From contig CM049310.1 in the NCBI GenBank assembly GCA_026874595.1, positions 5,456,001 to 5,520,000 on the forward strand: a DNA stretch of 64,000 bases, in the 5' to 3' direction. Numbering within the stretch: the first letter of the stretch is position 1; each line of letters opens with the position of its first letter. This DNA is from Sipunculus nudus. Lineage: Eukaryota > Annelida > Sipuncula > Golfingiida > Sipunculidae. Below are positions 1 to 11,898 of this stretch, piece by piece. The notes under the pieces were generated by a model. That model made no database searches, was not told the origin of the DNA, and saw nothing but the letters and a program-made list of their open reading frames with translations. Both the position numbers and the translations under genes were made by a program.

Positions 1-1299
1 TTAATGTCTGGTGAAAACGCTCGAGGGCGCCCTGACTTTCAGGATGGTATGACGAAGAGCTGTACTGTTTTATACTTAGCTCAAGCATAACTTGACATAA
101 AATTAGACCCTTGGTCAGACTGGACGGATTTTGGTAATCGAAAAATTGTAAAAAAAACTTGGTCAGAGCTTTGACAACACTTTTGGCATTAATATTGCGC
201 AATGGTATTGCATCAGGGAACCTGGTAGATGCACACATAATTGTCAGCAAGTATTCATGTCCAGATTTTGTTTTGGGCAGTGGTCCAACACAATCAACAA
301 TAATCTTATTGAATGGTTCCTCGAAAGCAGGAATAGGCCTAAGTGTGGCCTCAGGAGGATTTTGATTGGGCTTGCCTACCATCTGGCATGTATGGCATGA
401 TTTACAATATTGTACAACATCTTTTCAGAGGTTAGGCCAGTAGAAGTGTGTACTAACTTTTGATAAGTTTTATTTATACCCAAATGGCTTTTGGGCATTA
501 CTATTTGATGTTTGAAGGCCCACTCATCATCAGCGCATACATCATGTGGTCGCCATTTACGCATAAGCACTCCATTTTTAACATAGAAACAAACTGGGTT
601 CTGTGATAGTTCATCTTTAGAAACTGCCCTGGGAAACAAACATGAAATTTCATGGTCCTTATGCTGTTCCGCGATAAGTTTTGACCTTGAAAATGCTGTA
701 TCCTGTACGGGCGAGTCGTTAGACGAGTCACTAGTGACTCCCAGAGTGTTATTATATGGACCATTATCCTCATGTGTGTTTTTCTTGGCCATAGATCTAG
801 TTACAGCACACGAAGGATACAAACCAGGAATTTCCTGACTTTTCGGATCAGTGTCCTGATCAAGTGACGGCTTTTCTGTCACTATTGGTACAGGCTGTAC
901 TTTGTCACCTGCAACATCATTGCCTAGTAGCAACTGAATTCCCTTAAAGGGAAAAGTAGTTCTTATGCCCACAGTAATATTCCCATAAATCAAATATGAC
1001 TTTAACTGTATACTGTGAAGCGGAACTGAAGTGTGCTTGTCTGAAAACACACCATTAACAAGTGCATGTGCACCAGTCAAGGACCTATTAGAAAATGGCA
1101 AAGTGTTTGCTAACATGAGAGTATGGCCTGAACCAGTGTCCCTCATAATTCTAATAGGAGTAGAATCTGAAAAATCACTTGAAGGTGTTACAAGACCATC
1201 ATGTATGAATGGCTCAAATAACTCCATTTCAGAGTCAGGAGAGGGATCTACTAACTCAGCTTCATCAAACAAAGAACTGACATTGACAGTGTCAGTCAT
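1..1299 (-). pseudogene. Ty3/gypsy (Gmr1-like) pol fragment: protease then integrase, left end off window
   Basis: Minus-strand pol region of an LTR retrotransposon. The open frame starts at 1299. It carries a retroviral-type aspartic protease with active-site DTGS about 50 residues in and a downstream LLLGND segment. A hydrophilic linker follows, then an integrase zinc-finger region (HLGINKTY). The second half of that H2C2 finger (CKSCHTCQ, about 375-405) is in another frame. The DDE core continues leftward to the window edge, with the first Asp in IIVDCVGPLP near 300 and the second in SDQG near 100, through further breaks. Integrase directly after protease is the order known for Gmr1-like Ty3/gypsy elements. 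No reverse transcriptase or RNase H is seen; if present they lie beyond position 1. Frameshifts and stops mean this copy is not expected to be active. Confidence 0.85.
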
Positions 1300-1328
1300 A
1301 AACTCTTTTTCAGAGTTATTTTAGGAAA

Positions 1329-2368
1329 CTACATCCTTTTTATCATCAAACTCCTCATGGGAATCAACAGAGGAACTTCCTCAGCAGAAACAAACTTCTG
1401 TTTGTCATAAGAGGACCTGGCCTCATTTGAAAAACTGTCGCTAGAGCCATGAAAGGACTTAGCCTTATTTAGAGAATACTCCTCGCAGGAGTGTTTCAGG
1501 ACTTTTCTCATCAAGAAAAGTTTTAACATCTGCGTAAATGCCGCGCTTAATTTCTTCAAGCAAAAACAACTGGCGCAAATTGTCATAATCTTTCATTACA
1601 TTTTTAAAACTACACCAGCGATCAAATAACTGCTCTTTTTTTCTAGCAAATTCGACGTTGGTCTGTCCTTTGCGCTTTTCCCAATTTCAGAATTTCTGGC
1701 GGTAAGCCCCTGGAACTAACTCATAACCTTCAGGGTTAACCGATTTACCAGGTCATAATCTGCAGCAGCTTCTACTGAAAGCTCTGTATAAATTTCTCTA
1801 GCCTTGCCAGTCAATACACTTTGTAACAGCATAGTTCAAATTTCCGTAAACCATTTTAAATTTTCAGCTACCTTCTCAAAGTCTAAGAAATATTTATCAA
1901 CCTCTTTTTCTTGAAAAGGTGGGACAAATCTAATGTGTTTAGTAACATCAAAACTGTGAGTTGGGGCAGCACTTAGACTATGTTCTAGTTTTAGTCTTTC
2001 TAACTCCAGTCGTTTTAACTCAACTTCCCTCTCTTCTCTCTGTTTTTCTAATTCTAACTGGTTTAACCTTTCATGTTCTTCCCTCTCTAACTGTTTTAAT
2101 GCTGGCTCATGTTGCATTTCCAACTTTTCAAATTCTAATTGCATAGCAAGACTGTCATTTTTTTATGTTTCAACTTCACTCTCTTCAATTAAACCTTTGC
2201 TAAATAGATCTTGCATGATTTTAGCAATGATATATCAGGCTTTCTCAAAGCTTTTTTCACACTTAGCCCCAAGTGCTGTCCCAAACGCAACAACTGTTCC
2301 TTTGTCATCTGTTCAAGTTGATCAGGGTCGGGATCGTCAACAAATGTCTCAGGTTTGAAATCTGCCAT
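1329..2368 (-). pseudogene. Gag of the same Ty3/gypsy element, SCAN-like, frameshifted
   Basis: Gag-like coding region, minus strand, starting at the ATG at 2368 (begins MADFKPETF). A short acidic/leucine-rich N-terminus is followed after a frame break by a Glu/Lys/Leu-rich coiled coil (about 2144-1980). Next comes the block HIRFVPPFQEKEVDKYF (about 1940-1880), typical of gag proteins related to the SCAN domain. Remnants such as LLQSVLTGKAREIYTEL follow in another frame near 1835-1780. At least three frame breaks separate the pieces and no CCHC zinc knuckle was found. It sits between the primer-binding site and the protease, as expected for gag. The link of SCAN to Gmr1-like gag is published knowledge; the assignment here rests on motif resemblance. 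Confidence 0.75.
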
Positions 2369-2515
2369 GTTAAATGTTAAAACAATAACATTAAAAAAAC
2401 ACTGAGATATATCCTGTAAACAATGTATTGTAAACAGTATGTAATCTTGTAAACAATGTATGATAAAACAATATGTCCAGGTCATGGCCTAATAAATTTT
2501 CAAAACTATTAAGCT

Positions 2516-2533
2516 TCCCAGACGAGCCCCCAA
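2516..2533 (-). other. Primer-binding site, tRNA-Pro type
   Basis: Read on the minus strand the 18 bases are TTGGGGGCTCGTCTGGGA. They differ at one or two positions from the classical proline-tRNA primer site (TGGGGGCTCGTCCGGGAT). The site lies six bases inside the end of the LTR, where minus-strand DNA synthesis would be primed. Confidence 0.8.
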
Positions 2534-2538
2534 TTTTA

Positions 2539-3386
2539 TGTTACGGAACCTAATATCAACAGATCACGTATTCGTGATAAACATAAATTTTGTCAAAGAA
2601 ATAAAAAAAAATCATATTCTGTAACACTAGGCAGCGTGAAATGTCTAAGGGAATGAATAAAGAAGTCAGTGTTTTTTCGTTAACAGATAACTTAACTATA
2701 ATTTATTCTTAAAACAACCCTAACATCACAGTACACTTAATCAATACAATGACACAGTATAACAGCAGTATAACAACAAATCAATACAATCACACAGTAA
2801 AATAAACAAAGTGCACAGTACCTGGATACCACCACTGTCACAACGATAAGTCCTTTTAAATATATATGCCGGATGAAAAGTCAACACAAATCCTCTCGGA
2901 GAATAACAGTCCAATGTAAAGCTCTTGTAACAATCCCGAAAGTAAACTTGAGACAGGCAGCACTAAATTGTAAAGTGTTAGTAATAGTAGAATCCCTGAA
3001 ATTACTGGATAATCGGATAGGTCCCACACGTCTGTGTCCGCTTGAATATTCTCTCACCTATCTCTCTCGGCTCTAAAACACAGCCCTTTATATAGCTTTT
3101 TAACAACAGCCGAGAAGCTTCTATTTCTCGAACAATCGAAGAATCTAACATAATACACAGTAAACACGCGTAACAGGAATCATCGAGAAAAACATCGCTG
3201 TGTCTCTACATACCAGGGTCCACACGTGAGTTCGCCCCGGCTCGGCCAGGCGAGAAAGCCCCAAGCTAGCATGACAACGAGAGTTCAACCAGTACGGATT
3301 AAACTGAGAGTGCAACACGCGGCCAGGCAAGAGCGCTACAACACGAGTTACGCCCGTGTCACACAATAAAAAGGGCACCTGTAACA
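2539..3386 (-). repeat. 5' LTR of the Ty3/gypsy element (848 bp)
   Basis: The block begins tgttac and ends gtaaca on the plus strand, a 6 bp terminal inverted repeat of TG..CA type. Its inner end abuts the primer-binding site at 2533. A TATA-like GCTATATAAAG (minus strand) lies near 3085-3096. The partner LTR is outside the window, so neither LTR identity nor the target-site duplication can be read. Confidence 0.75.
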
Positions 3387-6300
3387 CAGTTTAATTTAAA
3401 GGGTATTAATAAAATGAAATAAATTCACAAAATCAGTTGAAAAGAGACATAACCAAAAAAGACGGTTGGTAAATTTACGCTTGTTCTGATGGCCGGAAGA
3501 AACGATTCGTCAGAAACCGGCCTGCTTGCAAAACCCTGTTATGATCGCCACAGAACTGATGAAATCACGCAATTCCTACAATACAAAACATCTGATTCGT
3601 GGAGATCGTGCGTTAGACATAGTAAATAGGCACACGTCATTTGCTTTATATACTCAAGGTGCCACCATGACTGTAGCCGAAAATTATAACCATCGTAAGC
3701 GACATGATCTCCGTGAACATTTTCCCGCCAAATTAAGTCATATGGGGTAAACATTTACTACGGAAATCTTTTTGGCTCTCCGTCTATGACAGGTGACCGC
3801 TGCGCCAAACACATATATATTTGTGGCGAGATCGTTCTAGGAAGGAGGTTGATATGTTGGGAACCTGTGAGGGGCGTAGTCGCCCAGTAGAGAAGCGATT
3901 TGGCTTGAGCACGAGGTAGAGAAAACATTGTTTTGTAGAGAAGCATGTGGTAGGCTGTTGTAAATAAAAGGGCTCGATATATTCAAAGAGAAGTCTAAGG
4001 CGGTACAAGATTGACGTCGAAGGGTTCAGTTGGCGAGGACCAATGGTGACTGTATCACACGTTGTAATATCGTTAAGTGGCCGGTATAAACTGTGAAAGT
4101 GCGGTGGGGGATCCCGCCTTGCCGAATTCAGATCAATATGGCCTCAGGAAAATTTAAGCACGCAGTTGTAGACAACCAAGCAGATGGGGACCCGTGGTAA
4201 TTCTATTTGGGATGATCACTTTGTATGTCTGTCGTTTATAACTTTTTCATACAAATTGACTGACTTGTTTCCTTTTGTCTGGTTGCTAAGAGTTACGCCT
4301 GTGTGTAGCTATCGCAAATCCCCCGCCCTTAAACGGAACAACGGACCCGTGAAGCGTGGCGAGCCGGAATAACCGGCCCCCGGTTCGCTACAAATAGATG
4401 TTTGTTTACGTGTATGTTTTTCATAGGCTTGTGTGTCAAAATACTAAAGCGATAAGCGTTCTAAATATAGGTCATTTTCTAGGACGTACGTGTGGTCTGA
4501 TGCATAGCACCTGACGCACAATTAGGTCAGTGTTGATAAAATTAGGCGACACATACACGAAGTGTAAGCCCAGGAAGCCCGTGGACAATAATTATTCCCT
4601 CCCATTAAACATAGAACAACCCTCTTTTTATAGTCTCTACCGAGAAAAAACGTTAAGTTATTTACAGCTAACTTGAACGATATTGGTGATCCACAGCATT
4701 CTTGATAAGCGTGGTGAAGTGTTGTATACTACACTGGTGTTCTTTGGTCATGAATGGCATCGTCACAACGTACTTAAGGCTGAGGCAAGGAAATACGTAA
4801 CCTAATTTGGAATTTGAAAAGTTTAACTCCGTATTCATTGATTAATATTAGGTCACGCCTTATAAATCATGTTATATATGTTACATGTTAAGTGAAAATC
4901 GATTAAGAAAAGGTTATGTTAGATTTTAGCTATAGTATAAATTATAAATACTACAAAGAACCATATTAAAATGATATAGAGGTGAGAAAAACGCAAATAT
5001 ATCACCGTTTCGCACCCGTTTTTCCTACCGGCCCTATAGAGGCAGGGACCGAATGGAGTAAGGAAAGAAGTTACCCCCCCCCCCCCCCCCCGGTGGGGTC
5101 CCGACAGCCAGAGGAAGAAGGAAGGGGGTGGCATCTCTAGGTTAAATAAACATATTCCACGTGCGTTTGTTATGTGAACGGAGGATCCCAAACTTTGACC
5201 TGATATGCTTGACTGGTAGTAGTCTGGTACAAATGTGACATAATGGACTGAATTTTATCAACAACTCAGATCTAGTAATGCATGTTGTTTTTATTCTGTC
5301 CTGAAAATTTGGGACTGACAGTGGCCGAAATACTGTGCTTTTACTGAGATATAGATTTCCTAGTGTGTGACGTCACTGCCGAGTTGACAGTGCTCATAAA
5401 TGTGCCAATAGTTTTTGAACAAATCACATCTTTGGAAAAATAGTTAGAAAAAAAAAATGTTTTTGAATTGCGCTCATTTTATGTAAAATATATATTAATA
5501 TATTTTTCATAGCAATTATGTAATACCATAATAAATTAGATAAGATTTGGAATACGTTTGCTTGATCTCTAGCTGTGCAATACTAATTGAAACAATCCTC
5601 CCTAACAACACTGATTCTAATTGTAAATTTCTAACATGACAATACATGAGAAAATTAGGGGAGATTCGGGCATTCATATTAATACTAACTCACTCATCCA
5701 GCAATATCTCACAAATAATTCATGGGAATTAATAAATAGAATATTTATTTGAATGACTTTCAACAGAACTAAATTGCAAACAATAAAGAGGAATAATCTC
5801 ACGAACCTCGGCTAACACGAACCTCTGTCAGTGAACAGCTAAATCTACAGCTGTTGCCAAACCTAACGTATTCATAATTGCATCTGCACAGTCACAATTA
5901 TATATGCTAAAACCCATAAAAATCCCAACAAGTATTTACACAGTTCTATGTACAACTAATCTTACCAAATATTCCACTGACACGCAATATAGTATGGCTA
6001 CAGGCTTTTCCCTGAATCCCTGACATATCTCCTGTCTCTTTTTACAATAGAAGACGACCAGCACTGTGTCAGTGAGGGAGACGATCTATCAATCCAATGT
6101 ACCACGATTAAAACAGGGTGACCAATGACTCAAAACTTCCTGCCGCCCCAAAACTACAATTTTCTGCTCTTAGTCTTAAATACTTAAAAAAACTTCTACC
6201 GACATTTCCGAAACAAAGTGTTATTGTTTTGGTCAGCTAAATGATTTATGGATGATACATTGATCTAAAAAAAAAACTTTTTTTTCGGCATTCTGTGAAG

Positions 6301-6980
6301 ATTTATTCAAAGTGACCTAGGCTGTTGTCGATATTATTGGCAAGAGAAATGATACACTAACTATTAGAAACTCAAGGACATAAATTAAAATTAAGCTAAA
6401 AGGAGGCCCAAAAAGTTAACCAGCATATAATGATTGAATACAAACCATATAAACGTGATGAAACATTAATTAATTATCCTTGCTATACAGTATAATTGAT
6501 ATGAACAAATTGTCCTTTTTTATAATTCTTATTATTAACACTGGGTCATAGGTTACTTATCAATAAATGAGCAACTGGACTTGTGCGTAAAATGAGTATT
6601 CCTTCTCACCAATGAACCTTTGTTCTCATTCAAAAACTGATGTATCATTCCATCTCTTCCATTTTTAATTTAACAAGAAGCGTTCCTGGAATGGTGACAT
6701 AAATAGTACATAATTAAAAAAATTAGTATAAGTTCATCACAGTAAAAGTTGCCACAGTGTTTTTCTTTATAAGCAGTTGGTAATCGTTAAATAACGTTTT
6801 GTAATATTGAAAGAAAAACGTAATTTAAATATTAACATTTGAAGATATACGATTATTTAAGGTACTGATTATCAAATAATATTATTAGTTAAAAAGGAAG
6901 GTTTGTTTTTTAAATGAACGGATATACATGTATTTAGTTTCAGAAGCATATAAAGAATCGATATTGAATTTTACAGCTAC
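3387..6980. other. Intergenic stretch, no recognised gene
   Basis: No open frame here looks like a conserved protein. Notable items are an 18-base poly-C run (5074-5091), AT-rich sequence, and a 228 bp block (about 4164-4391) with termini TGTAG..CTACA and a GC-rich right half that might be a small solo LTR. Further downstream exons of the Ig gene that ends its visible part at 6981 may be hidden here. Confidence 0.5.
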
Positions 6981-8613
6981 CTTGTTCTTGGACTCCATCA
7001 ACTGAATCACCGTTACTACGCGACCTGGATATAAACAAATGCAAATATACACAGAAACATGTAAGTAAAATTGATATTAAAATATCTACTTCATACATTT
7101 TTTTTCCTGAAATGATTACGATGAAGACATGAAGTATTCACGACCAGCTTAACTCAATGGCACTTATCCAGTACTTTACATATACAATTGTATACTGTAT
7201 TTCATAGTTAGGATAACTGACCTTGGTTTTGAGGGTTTTCTGTGACACAATTTCCATATCAAGCACAATGATAAAAAGGTAACAGCAGTTACACTTGGTA
7301 TTGATACTATCATTATTAGGGACAGGATCGGCTCTCTCTCAGCTTTTCCTAAAAAAAAGGAATTTGTCTCATAGTTAACGGTAAATTCATACAAATCCTT
7401 TAAGGAGTTTCGGTATTATTGGTTTCTCTTTACTTTGACCTAGATATATTTCCTGTAAGCACATTGAGAAGTTTAAGAAAAGGAAAATATATATGTAGTC
7501 GAAGTTTACCTTCGTTTACTTGCCCTGTATAATTTGCTGTCCATGGCAAGGATTGAAATTGGTTAGTAGACACTTGTGTTGTATATTTCGACCGCTCTTC
7601 TCCAGTTTCCTTTGAAAATACTGTTAAACACAAGATTCTCACTACATACCATAGCTTAATAAAACTATTATGTGATTTTGGCGTATATTATAAACCACAT
7701 ATTTAATTTTGGCGAAAAATTATAACACAAATATCACACAGTATACGAGTAAAATAAAAACATCTGACTATATAATTTTTATACATCGACACACGAATTA
7801 AACATGTAACAGTTAACATTTTATTAAAGTATGTATACGTCTAGCTGTGCCACATACTATTTAATATAATGTATTTAATATAAAGGATTACGTCATATTT
7901 TAGTATGGAAATACATTCACCATACAAATTGAGGCTTGCTGTGTGAGGTGTTGATGCTCCGTAAGAATCAAGTTCACATACATATTGCCCAGCATCTGAT
8001 TTCCTCAGATGTTCTATATTCAGTGAAAATCGTATGGGGCTTTTACTCCCATTTTTAAATGAATGTGTCACGGTTCTATTTTCAAAAGCTCCTCCTTTCC
8101 ATATTTTCTTACTGTTATGGTCATATGTAAAAACGTGAGTTTCATCAGCTACACGATCACGATAACAGCGAATCCAAAACAATGACGCGTTCCAGGGCTC
8201 TATAACCCACGTTAGCATCTTTGAGTCTGTATTTTCTGCTGTGCAGTTGCGTCCCGAGAACTTAGTCACAACCACTGGAACAAGAAAACAAATATGCAGA
8301 GGGAGGGAATCCAAGATTGTCTGCATATACGCTGTTCAATTATTGTTCAATTATTACATGATTGCCATATATGCTGTATACTCCTACATTTTGAAATTCG
8401 GATTTACCAATTAAGATTTGTAGGTTATCCTGCAAATGCGTTTAAATGCCTTTGTACGCCTTATAAAATTAATTAAACATGTAATGCATATGAATTTTAA
8501 AGTAAAAACGGAGCTTAATTAACCAACAAACCTTCCATGGGACGGCAAACAGCAATAAGGAAAATAAAAATAAGCATCCGTATATGGGTGAACACCAAAC
8601 GCAGGTCAAACAT
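6981..8613 (-). CDS. Single-Ig-domain type I membrane receptor (five exons seen, 3' end not found)
   Basis: Five minus-strand exons join in phase: 8613-8532, 8274-7921, 7620-7510, 7348-7222, 7024-6981. Exon 1 encodes a start and a signal peptide with hydrophobic core MLIFIFLIAVC, ending at the donor G|GTTTGT. Exon 2 is one V-like Ig domain: early Cys in GRNCTAE, LFWIRCYRD, and a late DAGQYVC. Exon 3 is a short Ser/Thr/Gln-rich stalk. Exon 4 encodes a membrane segment (ILSLIMIVSIPSVTAVTFLS) followed by a basic stop-transfer KLCHRK. Exon 5 starts the hydrophilic tail and ends in a phase-1 donor, so at least one more exon lies to the left. About 240 residues are visible. The Ig boundaries are phase 1, as usual for Ig exons. 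No known family member is recognised; adhesion or immune recognition is an inference. A second Ig gene lies at 33384-34056. Confidence 0.75.
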
Positions 8614-9479
8614 TTTCAGTGATAAGACTGACTCCCTTCAAACCAAATAGGTTCTGAGTTGGAACTACAAGAATAAATATACATATACACGACAGAAGAT
8701 AACAAGTACTGTATGGAAGTGTAACATATTTTCTGGCGTCAGAGGTCACGTGTATCATCAAACATCCTGCAGATCATTTAATTGTAAGCTGTGTCCCCGT
8801 TAATTGAGCTTTTACAGATCATCTGTCAACAATGAGTTTTAACAAGAAATAAAAAAAAAAGTATAAATGCCACTTTTCACAAAATTAAAACTTTTATACA
8901 ATAACTCTAAAGAAGCACCTTAAACCTCACTTGATTTTTCTTTCGCCGATAAGATAACATTACATCAAGATGATTGTTAACACCTCGTCGTTTGTCCCAA
9001 AAATTTTCTGGTGGCCAAATCCTTCTTCCTATTGTAGTCCAGCTGCTTGGTACCAAAATAAATACTCTAATAATATGATAATAATTCTAATAATAATCAA
9101 CTTTTTAAAATTTCTTCACTCCATGTTATGCAATATTCGCATTCAACATACAACAGAATATGAATGAGCCAGCATTGAATCCTTCCCATGAAGCGCGGTC
9201 ATAGGAAAGCATATGTAGTAGTGAGGTTCCGTGGGGTTATTGTCTGCACACAAATAATAATTAAACTATTTGTGTATTCGCCAAGACCGAAAAACAACCA
9301 GCTGGGTTAAGAGTTATCATAAAAAAAGTAGGTTTGCAGTCCAAACATCGACTGAGACCATTGACATATTCCCTCACACTTATTGTATCGTGTGATCAAG
9401 TTGGCCTTCTTGGCAAGTTGCCATACGGGTCACTGCACTGTCTGACAAGGTTACAAAACGTGTTTGTAAACAGCGCTGG
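8614..9479. other. Upstream region of Ig gene 1
   Basis: Nothing recognised beyond AT-rich sequence. It presumably holds the promoter and 5' leader of the minus-strand Ig gene, but no clear TATA element or leader exon was identified. Confidence 0.4.
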
Positions 9480-9895
9480 AACCAGAAATCATAAATTATG
9501 TAACCTCGAGCGTTATCTCGTAAAAGAGCCTCTTTCATTAAATGTTTAAATACCATTTACCTATAATCAGCAAGGAAATGGAGATGTTAATTATGTATTA
9601 ACGTACTTTCTTATGGTTGTGATACAATGATATGAAAAGGTTCAATATATTTCACACTTAACGAAATTAAATCAATGTACACAAGAACACTGTAGAGGCA
9701 CTTATCGCCGAGAATTTTTTTTCCACCAGGGTACTTGTTGGGGCGAAATATATATAGTAAAATATGTTGATTGTCAAATCTTTTCTCTTATCAGTCCCGC
9801 TGTTTGGTTCGAGAATAATGTTTGACTAGTATCAATTTTAGTTCAATCATCAGCGGCATACAATATCAACATGGTTCTGAATATTGAAGCCCTGT
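9480..9895. repeat. Duplicated block, copy A
   Basis: Similar, in the same orientation, to 32760-33180. Shared landmarks include 'ccag.aatcataaat.atg', 'atcagcaaggaaa', 'acacaagaaca', 'ttcaatcat' and 'acaatatcaaca', in the same order with comparable spacing. It looks like an old low-copy duplication. Where copy B has the donor-like GTAAGTGCC (minus strand), this copy reads ATAAGTGCC. The two copies flank the large transposon at 10550-31499 and sit beside the two Ig genes, so a tandem Ig-gene unit is the likely origin. Confidence 0.65.
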
Positions 9896-10549
9896 CAGCG
9901 AATCTTTGCAATGAAGTCTGTCAGAGATATATGTGCAGTGACGAATCTCCGTGGGTATTTATCTACCATTTTATAGTCCAACCTATATTTTTTATATTCA
10001 ACAACCTCTTTTCTGTGAGTGATGCATATACATACTTGAAAATGCAAGACGGACAAAGGTCCATACTAACATTTTTCTTAGCTTGTGTCCAGGTTGTCAG
10101 TTTATAGCTCCTATATCTATGAACTGAGATCAAGACCACCAAAAGCACATGGAAAATAAATCACTTCCTACCTGTAGGCGAAATTTGCCTTAATGCCATA
10201 CAGTAAATCGGCTGCCGCAGTGGTTCCTTTGAATGGAGTTTTCTTTTGTTTCCTGTAAGCGTCGTGGCAGAATTTCACTTACAAAAGGGGTTGAAGGATT
10301 TCATGGGCTACGTAAAAAGCTACAGTGTTTGTCACACACTGACACAATGACATACATTCCCTCTGGCTTACTACTAGTATATCTAAGTGAATAGTCTAAT
10401 TGGCAAGTTGCCATAAATAGCTCTGAGAGCCTACGACAAGTGTAAGTAAACATCACATGAAAGAAATACGCAGTGTGTAAATAAATAAAGACCGAGTGAT
10501 TACAAAGTTCACAAAATAATGGATGACATGTATTGGAACTTTAACACTA

Positions 10550-10800
10550 CACTGTAAAAAGTAAAGGTTTCTATAAAGGTTTCCTAGAGGTTCCTGTCTT
10601 GTCGCTGTGATGGAACCCTTTTCAGGTTTCCACCGAAACCCTTTTAAAGGGTTTTCACCAAAACCCTTGGAACAGGTTCATATGGAAACCATTTTAGGTT
10701 TACACAGAAACCATTTTTGGAAGACTCAACAAAACCCACATAGGTTTTTGGTAAAACCACTTAAGGTTCCTATAGAAACCTGTCCTAATGTTAAGGAATA
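10550..10800 (+). repeat. Left TIR and subterminal repeat region of the 21 kb transposon
   Basis: The TIR is about 30 bp (CACTGTAAAAAGTAAAGG followed by TTTCTATAAAGG). It is followed by about 200 bp in which GGTTTC, GGTTCC and their complements GAAACC and AAACCC occur more than a dozen times in both orientations. Such arrays are where TnpA-type proteins bind in plant CACTA elements; that role here is inferred. Confidence 0.7.
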
Positions 10801-10959
10801 TTTGCCTGCAAAATTATTTTGAAATATTGTCATTCAAAAGATCATTCACACATGAACACTGCAAACATCAGTGGGTCTTTTGCAACAGATTTATTTTAAA
10901 AAAATACAAATAAAAATATAGTAGGCAGTCTGCCAAATCTATAAATAGAATGCAGCTAC

Positions 10960-11160
10960 TGCACTGAGTGAACTCTTGACCTATACCTGGCAGCACTTGA
11001 GTGAACTCTAGACCTATACCTGGCTGCACTTGAGTGAATTCTTGACTTGTTGCCTAATCTGATACAGTTGCCAGTCTGCCAAAGCTATAAATAGATCCAG
11101 GCTGACCTTTGGCCTGTTGCAAAATCTGAAATAGTTGGCAGTCTGTCAAGCTATTAAACC
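10960..11160. repeat. Dispersed repeat, also at 54090-54260
   Basis: Shares with 54090-54260 the phrases 'ggcagtctgccaaagctat', 'aaatagatccag' and 'ttgcaaaatctga' in the same order. It is an interspersed family of unknown type, here just inside the left end of the large transposon. Confidence 0.6.
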
Positions 11161-11898
11161 TAAAATCTAGTGGCATGATGTTACAGATGCTAATCAACTG
11201 GTGCCAGGCATGATGTAACTGCTTCACACAGCTAACATATACAGTAAAACGGCTCAATTCATGGTTTAGCCAAAAATTATTCATGTGGAACCATTACAAA
11301 CAAATATTATATTATTCTTGTAAAATATTAAACAAATTGGCTTCAGTGGCGTCAGGCGAAAACGTTTTGCAGGTTTATCACTCATATAGGAAGATACAGC
11401 AAACTGTAAGTTCAGCTTCCCGTAACTCGGCCAAAAGTCACTAAACAGAGACAATATGAACAAACTTCAGAGAGCACTACCCTAGAATCATTTCTGTGCA
11501 ATATTAAACAATTTGGTTATATGGTTTTAGAGAAGAAGTTCTTTGTAGCCCTTTGTACGATACAGGCACTGATGACCTCCATACAAAAAAGGCTGATGCA
11601 GGTGGTGCCACCTCAATTTCTGATATGACTCAGGTGACCAACATTGGCATAAAATTTGGTGATGATTAATCAATTTGGCTGGACCAATCCGGAAGAGAAG
11701 ATATTTAAAGGTTTTTAGCTTTTTCACTATAAAATCTAAGAAAATGTAGTTAGCCAAAAAATAAGCAAAATCGGATAGAGTTTTTCAGATGGGTAATTTT
11801 TAGCATAAAATTTTGTGATGCTAGCGTCTGTCGATTTCGACGCCACACCATTGCATTAGCTCAGGTTCGCTAAAAAAGAAATTACGGAACTGGAAAAG

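Noticed and set aside
4164-4391. A solo LTR with TGTAG..CTACA ends
   Set aside because: No target-site duplication, no primer-binding site beside it and no second copy in the window; mentioned only as a possibility.
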